Shown piece after piece: positions 5,702 through 5,752 of a DNA stretch of 5,752 nt. Under the pieces are notes generated by a model, which worked only from the letters and a program-made list of their open reading frames with translations, was not told where the DNA came from and did not search any database. This DNA comes from an uncultured Paracoccaceae bacterium. GTDB lineage: Bacteria; Pseudomonadota; Alphaproteobacteria; Rhodobacterales; Rhodobacteraceae. Position 1 is the stretch's first letter, and each line of letters starts with the position of its first letter. The translations under genes were made by a program, and so were the position numbers. The stretch is taken from NCBI GenBank assembly GCA_937900975.1, contig CALCPC010000228.1, positions 1-5,752 of the forward strand, in the 5' to 3' direction.

Positions 5702-5752
5702 AGCATTTTCCGTTCACATTGGATCAGAAATCGCTGTCTCAAGATCAGCAGG
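5702..5752. repeat. Possible start of an intergenic repeat, cut by window edge
   Basis: These 51 non-coding bases follow the tfoX-like stop directly. The opening AGCATTTTCCGTTCAC is AT-rich against its surroundings and resembles, from memory, dispersed elements starting GAGCATTTTCCG between genes in alphaproteobacterial genomes. The hexamer GATCAG occurs twice (5722-5727 and 5743-5748), 21 bp apart start to start. No hairpin followed by a T-run is seen, so this is not an evident terminator. The repeat assignment is a guess that a genome-wide search would settle. Confidence 0.25.

Noticed and set aside
1..5752. CRISPR array, insertion sequence or prophage content
   Set aside because: No spaced direct repeats, transposase or phage-like proteins were seen; nearly all the sequence is accounted for by housekeeping and transport genes.

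Overview
The window is a gene-dense, GC-rich piece of an alphaproteobacterial chromosome. The gene order and protein motifs point to the Rhodobacterales (Rhodobacter/Roseobacter group). The main reason is the order smoG-smoK-smoS-mtlK, which matches the sorbitol/mannitol operon described in Rhodobacter sphaeroides. The SmoS-type dehydrogenase here also resembles the Rhodobacter enzyme closely as I recall it. The assignment rests on recognised motifs and gene order, not on a database search.

Left part (1-3535, + strand): the distal end of a polyol uptake and oxidation operon. It holds the C-terminal 89 residues of an ABC permease (smoG), the ATPase (smoK), a short-chain sorbitol/galactitol dehydrogenase (smoS) and a long-chain mannitol 2-dehydrogenase (mtlK). 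The genes are tightly packed: 12 bp between smoG and smoK, an ATGA overlap for smoK/smoS and a 13-bp overlap for smoS/mtlK. Together they import hexitols and oxidise them to ketoses such as fructose. The binding protein and other permease (smoE, smoF) would lie left of the window. No sugar kinase is present here.

Middle (3536-3727): a 77-nt tRNA gene with anticodon CAU on the - strand, with CCA encoded. It is convergent with mtlK and ends only 20 bp from it. It is probably the lysidine-modified tRNA-Ile2 rather than elongator tRNA-Met. A plausible sigma-70 promoter sits just upstream, in a 95-bp spacer shared with the divergent purM.

Right part (3728-5701, + strand): a purine-synthesis pair, purM (AIR synthetase) and purN (GAR formyltransferase), overlapping by ATGA. 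It is followed by a small protein consisting only of a TfoX C-terminal-type domain, 10 bp after purN. A 5-codon mini-ORF (5346-5363) bridges purN and this gene through two successive ATGA junctions. The last 51 bases are non-coding and may be the start of an intergenic repeat cut by the window edge.

Nothing here amounts to a clearly new system. The points most worth a second look are an altered ABC signature motif in SmoK (LAGGQ instead of LSGGQ), the polyol operon abutting a tRNA 3' end, the tRNA identity, the double ATGA junction, and a G7/C8 inverted repeat inside mtlK.
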